From positions 1-16,548 of the forward strand of contig FR884085.1 of NCBI GenBank assembly GCA_000435975.1: a stretch of DNA of 16,548 nucleotides. Direction: 5' to 3'. The position numbers and the translations under genes were made by a program. The notes beneath the pieces are model-generated. The model was not told the origin of the DNA and made no database searches. It was given only the letters and a program-made list of their open reading frames with translations. This DNA is from Oscillibacter sp. CAG:241. Its GTDB lineage: Bacteria; Bacillota; Clostridia; Oscillospirales; Oscillospiraceae. Below, piece by piece: positions 14,107-16,548 of this stretch; position 1 is the stretch's first letter; each line of letters starts with the position of its first letter.

Positions 14107-15408
14107 TCATTCCGCCGCGAACATGGCGTCCACCAGGGCGAAGCCGTCCTCGTCCACCACCTGGACGGGAACGCCCAGCTCCCGGCTCAGACGCTCCACG
14201 GTGTAGTCGTCCAGAAACACGGTCTCGCCGTGGCGCATCATGTGGATGGGGATCAGCACCCGATCCCCCAGGTCCCGTCCCCGCAGCTGGGCGGAGATAT
14301 CCTGCCCGGTAAGCAGGCCCGCCACGTCGATGGTGTGGCCGAAGAAGTCGTTTTCCACGGCGATGACCTGCCCCCGCAGCCCGGGATAGTCCGCCTGGGC
14401 CCGCTGCACCAGGCCCCCGAGAAACGGAGCCGCCGCCGTGCCGGTGGCGATGGTGAAGGGAGAGAAGCGAATGGGCACGTCCACAGTGGCAAGGCCCGCC
14501 AGGAAATCATCCTCCAGAGAGCGCATGAGGCCCACGCCGTTTTCCAGCTGACGGTAGCCCTCGTAATACTCTGCCCGGGGCAGGGGACGGCCTGCTCGCA
14601 GGTACAGCTCGTCGGCGCAGAAGAAGCGCCGGGTGCCGAAGCGCTCCAGATTCTCCCGGCCGTATTCGTCGGCGATGTCGATGATCTCGGCGGCGGTGGC
14701 CGCATCCACCGGGCGGAGCTTAGCCAGGCCCTGGCGGTATTTGGTGATGCCCACCGGCACCAGGGAGCAGCTGGAAAACTGCATCTCCGTCAGGTCCCGG
14801 AGGGTGCGGCGCAGCTGGTCCCCGTCGTTCCAGCCGGGGCAGACCACGATCTGCCCGTTCATCACGATCCCTGCCTTGCAGAAGACCCGGATATAGTCCA
14901 GGGAGCGCAGGGCGTTTTTGTTGCCAAGCATGGTGCAGTGGAGCTGAGGGTCCGTGGTGTGGACGGAGACGTTGATGGGGCTGATGCGCAGGTCGATGAT
15001 GCGCTGGGCCTCCCGGTCCGTCAGGTTGGTCAGGGTGATGTAGTTCCCCTGGAGGAAGCTGAGCCGGGCATCGTCGTCCTTGAAATACAGGGTCTTGCGC
15101 ATACCGGGAGGCATCTGGTCCACGAAGCAGAAGATGCAGTGGTTGGCGCAGGAGCGCATATCGTCCATGAGGACGGTGTCAAAATTCAGGCCCAGGTCCC
15201 GGCCCTCGGGCTTGCGCAGGGACACGGTGCGCACGGTACCCGCAGGCTCCCGCAGCTCCAGGCAGCAGTCGGTATCGTAGCCGTAAAAGCGATAGTCCAG
15301 CACGTCGATGATCTGGTGCCCGTTGATGGTCAGCAGCTGCTCCCCGGGGGTGATCCCGGCCCGCTCCGCCGGACTGTGCCGGTCCACGGAGGTGATGATG
15401 GTGCTCAT
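14107..15408 (-). CDS. PDZ-radical SAM-DUF512 protein
   Basis: 433 residues. Residues 1 to about 65 form a PDZ-like domain (S-P-A-E-R-A-G-I-T-P-G-E-Q-L-L-T-I-N-G). Then comes a radical SAM core with C-A-N-H-C-I-F-C (CX3CX2C, about 87-94), followed by F-V-D-Q-M-P-P-G-M-R and L-Q-G-N-Y-I-T-L-T-N, diagnostic of the COG1625/DUF512 family. The C-terminal half (G-I-T-K-Y-R-Q-G-L, E-N-D-F-F-G) is the DUF512 region. The biochemical role is unsettled; in Bacillota the gene is regularly next to der, which hints at a housekeeping task. The ATG at 15408 is preceded by AGAGGAAC and sits about 45 bases from the predicted transcription start. It is the first gene of the der-plsY-EamA operon. Confidence 0.93.
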   Translation of the reverse strand: MSTIITSVDRHSPAERAGITPGEQLLTINGHQIIDVLDYRFYGYDTDCCLELREPAGTVRTVSLRKPEGRDLGLNFDTVLMDDMRSCANHCIFCFVDQMPPGMRKTLYFKDDDARLSFLQGNYITLTNLTDREAQRIIDLRISPINVSVHTTDPQLHCTMLGNKNALRSLDYIRVFCKAGIVMNGQIVVCPGWNDGDQLRRTLRDLTEMQFSSCSLVPVGITKYRQGLAKLRPVDAATAAEIIDIADEYGRENLERFGTRRFFCADELYLRAGRPLPRAEYYEGYRQLENGVGLMRSLEDDFLAGLATVDVPIRFSPFTIATGTAAAPFLGGLVQRAQADYPGLRGQVIAVENDFFGHTIDVAGLLTGQDISAQLRGRDLGDRVLIPIHMMRHGETVFLDDYTVERLSRELGVPVQVVDEDGFALVDAMFAAE

Positions 15409-15459
15409 GTGTTGTTCCTCTTTACCTCAGGCGGCATAATACCGCAGTTTATCCAAATT

Positions 15460-15488
15460 ATTATACCCAAGTTCTGCCGGTTTTGCAA
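15460..15488 (-). promoter_or_regulatory. Promoter of the DUF512-der-plsY-EamA operon
   Basis: Minus strand: TTGCAA (15488-15483), 17-base spacer, TATAAT (15465-15460), a perfect -10 box. The 328-bp divergent spacer 15409-15736 holds this promoter, the plus-strand promoter at 15552-15581, a 10-bp palindrome GCAAATTTGC (15528-15537) and a small interrupted reading frame. Confidence 0.8.
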
Positions 15489-15546
15489 GCACGATTCCGA
15501 GTTTTTGGGTAAGGGCAGTGTAGGACTGCAAATTTGCGAACTATTT

Positions 15547-15565
15547 TGTAGTTGACTTCACTACA
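15547..15565. promoter_or_regulatory. Inverted repeat over the plus-strand -35 box (possible operator)
   Basis: TGTAGT (15547-15552) and ACTACA (15560-15565) with a seven-base spacer. The repeat straddles the TTGACT -35 box, so a dimeric regulator bound here would block the promoter. The regulator is unknown. Confidence 0.4.
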
Positions 15566-15581
15566 TTTTGCGTGATATACT
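15552..15581 (+). promoter_or_regulatory. Promoter of the lipoprotein transcript
   Basis: TTGACT (15552-15557), 18-base spacer, TATACT (15576-15581), with an extended -10 (TGA directly before it). The leader to the lipoprotein start at 15737 would be about 150 bases. Confidence 0.75.
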
Positions 15582-15604
15582 ATAAGAAAATTGGGGGGCT
15601 GCTT

Positions 15605-15730
15605 ATGATTAACTGATTTAAAGCCAATATTATCAATGTAGCGCCTGCGGTCATCAACAAATATACCCGGAGCAACGAGATTGCAGAGTATCCCTTTTCC
15701 GGTATGATCTCGATTAGAAAAGGAAGGTAA
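15605..15730 (+). pseudogene. Small reading frame with in-frame TGA at codon 4
   Basis: ATG at 15605 follows a GGGGGG run six bases upstream. The frame reads M-I-N, a TGA stop at codon 4, then 37 open codons (F-K-A-N-I-I-N-V-A-P-A-V and so on, ending I-S-I-R-K-G-R) to TAA at 15728-15730, seven bases before the lipoprotein start. TGG (Trp) in place of TGA would give a 41-residue protein with plausible codon use. It may be a decayed small gene, a three-residue leader peptide, or chance. I recognise no family. Confidence 0.35.
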
Positions 15731-15736
15731 ATAAAG

Positions 15737-16372
15737 ATGAAAAAGCATTTATTTCCCCTGCTTGCGGCCCTGCTGTGTATGGTGATGCTGATGGGCTGTA
15801 CGGCCCATGCGGGGCCGGAGTCCAACAAGCTGACGGAGGCGGAGTCCAACAAGCTGACGGAGGCGGAGCTTCAGGAGCTCCAGGAGCTGTTTGCCCCGGG
15901 CAGCTGGTATGCCCAGGCCTGCACCAGCTACTATGAAGGGGCGGAGGCCGTGAATCTGCGCCGTCTGTTCTACGATGGCATCGGCTACGCGGGACTGATC
16001 TATGGACAGTGCTATGTGACCGATCGGGAGCGGGACTGGGTGCTGGAGCAGAAACCTGCGGCAGAGAATTATGCCATTTTCCGGGCGCCCCGGGCGGCCA
16101 TGGATGACATTCTCCGGCAGTATTTTGACATCTCCCTGGACGATACCCGGAAAATGGGGCTGGATAACCTGCTCTATTGGGAAGAGGCCGACGCCTGGTA
16201 CGCCACCCACACGGATACGGGCCTGAATACGGTGACGCTGACCGGTGGTGAGCGCACGGACGATGGCCTGCTGAAGCTATACTATTCCGGCGGCTATATC
16301 ACCCTGCGCCCCACGCAGGACGGACAGAGCCCGCAGCCCTATTTCATCGTTTCCAACCAGCCGGAGAGTTGA
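15737..16372 (+). CDS. Secreted lipoprotein of unknown function
   Basis: 211 residues. The N-terminus is a lipoprotein signal: basic M-K-K-H, a hydrophobic core, and the lipobox L-M-G-C with C21 as the lipidated cysteine, so the mature protein should be anchored on the outer face of the membrane. After it come two exact copies of an eight-residue unit (E-S-N-K-L-T-E-A, 28-43), then a globular part with Y-Y-E-G-A-E-A-V, M-D-D-I-L-R-Q-Y-F, G-L-D-N-L-L-Y-W-E-E-A-D-A-W-Y-A-T-H-T-D-T and a beta-rich C-terminus. The D-x-x-L-x-x-Y-x-x-I-S-L and W-E-E-A-D-A-W-Y pattern resembles a lipoprotein type that, as I recall, recurs in many copies in Oscillospiraceae; no function is known to me. The start has AAGGAAGG about eight bases upstream. 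Confidence 0.85.
   Translation: MKKHLFPLLAALLCMVMLMGCTAHAGPESNKLTEAESNKLTEAELQELQELFAPGSWYAQACTSYYEGAEAVNLRRLFYDGIGYAGLIYGQCYVTDRERDWVLEQKPAAENYAIFRAPRAAMDDILRQYFDISLDDTRKMGLDNLLYWEEADAWYATHTDTGLNTVTLTGGERTDDGLLKLYYSGGYITLRPTQDGQSPQPYFIVSNQPES
15818..15865. repeat. Exact 24-bp tandem duplication in the lipoprotein gene
   Basis: 15818-15841 is repeated without a mismatch at 15842-15865, in frame, doubling an eight-residue segment just after the lipidation site. The lack of mismatches points to a recent or unstable duplication. Confidence 0.95.
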
Positions 16373-16414
16373 TGCTGGTATCCCGGATATAATAGATATA
16401 GTGGTAGATATAGG

Positions 16415-16446
16415 AAAGGGGAGAGCGATCACGCTCTCCCTTTTAT
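16415..16446 (+). terminator. Intrinsic terminator of the lipoprotein gene
   Basis: GGGAGAGCG (16419-16427) pairs with CGCTCTCCC (16432-16440) around an ATCA loop, extended by A/T pairs (16415-16417 with 16442-16444), and runs into TTTTAT on the plus strand. It lies 43 bp past the stop codon. Confidence 0.85.
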
Positions 16447-16450
16447 CGTA

Positions 16451-16471
16451 TTGGTTTACAAAGTCAACCAA
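16451..16471. repeat. Small inverted repeat between two terminators
   Basis: TTGGTT (16451-16456) and AACCAA (16466-16471). Short; may add to termination on the minus strand. Confidence 0.4.
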
Positions 16472-16506
16472 AAGAAAGGGTTCCAAGCATCTCTGCTCAG
16501 AACCCT
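16470..16506 (-). terminator. Intrinsic terminator of the tRNA transcript
   Basis: On the minus strand a 13-bp stem with two G-T wobbles (16506-16494 with 16489-16477) closes a GAGA tetraloop, followed by TTCTTTT. It lies eight bases past the tRNA 3' end. Confidence 0.8.
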
Positions 16507-16513
16507 GACATTA

Positions 16514-16548
16514 TGGAGGTGACACCCAGATTTGAACTGGGGAATGAG
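16514..16548 (-). tRNA. tRNA 3' part, probably tRNA-Cys (cut by window edge)
   Basis: Read on the minus strand, the end shows a T-arm CCCAG-TTCAAAT-CTGGG, then the acceptor strand TGTCACC, discriminator T and an encoded CCA ending at 16514. The 5' half and the anticodon lie off the right edge. A U73 discriminator occurs chiefly in bacterial tRNA-Cys and some tRNA-Gly, and the T-arm and acceptor strand look like clostridial tRNA-Cys as I recall it. That it is a tRNA is clear; the Cys identity is an inference. Confidence 0.85.

Noticed and set aside
12619..15555. A 978-codon open frame on the plus strand
   Set aside because: It runs antisense through plsY, der and the DUF512 gene, all of which have clear family motifs. 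The strong third-position GC bias leaves this antisense frame without stops; its translation is low-complexity His/Gly/Val-rich and shows no domain.
15528..15581. A BlaI/CopY-type operator
   Set aside because: Those sites have TACA followed by TGTA; here the half-sites are in the opposite order and no such regulator is encoded in the window.

Overview
This window looks like chromosome from a GC-rich, gut-type member of the Bacillota, most likely Oscillospiraceae (Clostridium cluster IV). The evidence is the strong GC bias with AGGAGG-type ribosome binding sites, TTGACA/TATAAT promoters, the compact clostridial forms of AroA and AroC, the PDZ/radical SAM (DUF512)-der-plsY block, and a lipoprotein type I associated with this family. 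I see no rRNA, CRISPR array, insertion sequence or phage gene. The species assignment is an inference; I could not search databases.

Layout. (1) Positions 1-6115, minus strand: an operon that starts with a MATE-family exporter and continues aroB, aroA, aroC fused to chorismate mutase, aroK, aroQ and aroE (cut by the window edge). It covers the shikimate pathway from DAHP to chorismate and on to prephenate; only DAHP synthase is absent from the window. Most junctions are 4-bp stop/start overlaps. (2) 6142-6826, minus: a tandem OB-fold, SSB-like gene that is broken here. A 55-bp stretch of almost pure G/C replaces a short conserved segment and shifts the frame, and a 36-bp tandem duplication lies upstream in the same gene. 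(3) 6827-7109: a divergent intergenic region with three consecutive long inverted repeats. (4) 7110-8802, plus: a radical SAM protein and a four-helix membrane protein of unknown function, closed by a bidirectional terminator. (5) 8870-10979, minus: a TetR regulator, ABC ATPase and ABC-2 permease operon with a textbook promoter and an overlapping palindromic operator. (6) 11084-15488, minus: DUF512 radical SAM protein, der, plsY and an EamA transporter, again one likely operon. (7) 15552-16446, plus: a promoter, a small interrupted reading frame and a secreted lipoprotein with an exact 24-bp tandem duplication. (8) 16470-16548, minus: the 3' part of a tRNA, probably tRNA-Cys, with its terminator.

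How the parts work together. The aro operon makes chorismate and commits part of it toward Phe/Tyr through the fused mutase. The TetR/ABC block reads as a self-regulated export unit. The der/plsY block is housekeeping (ribosome assembly and phospholipid synthesis), with a conserved but poorly understood radical SAM enzyme at its head.

I did not find a clear new defence or mobile system. The most notable items are the damaged SSB-like gene with its G-run/C-run junction (possibly an assembly artefact), the AroC-chorismate mutase fusion, the triple inverted-repeat region, and the radical SAM/membrane-protein pair.
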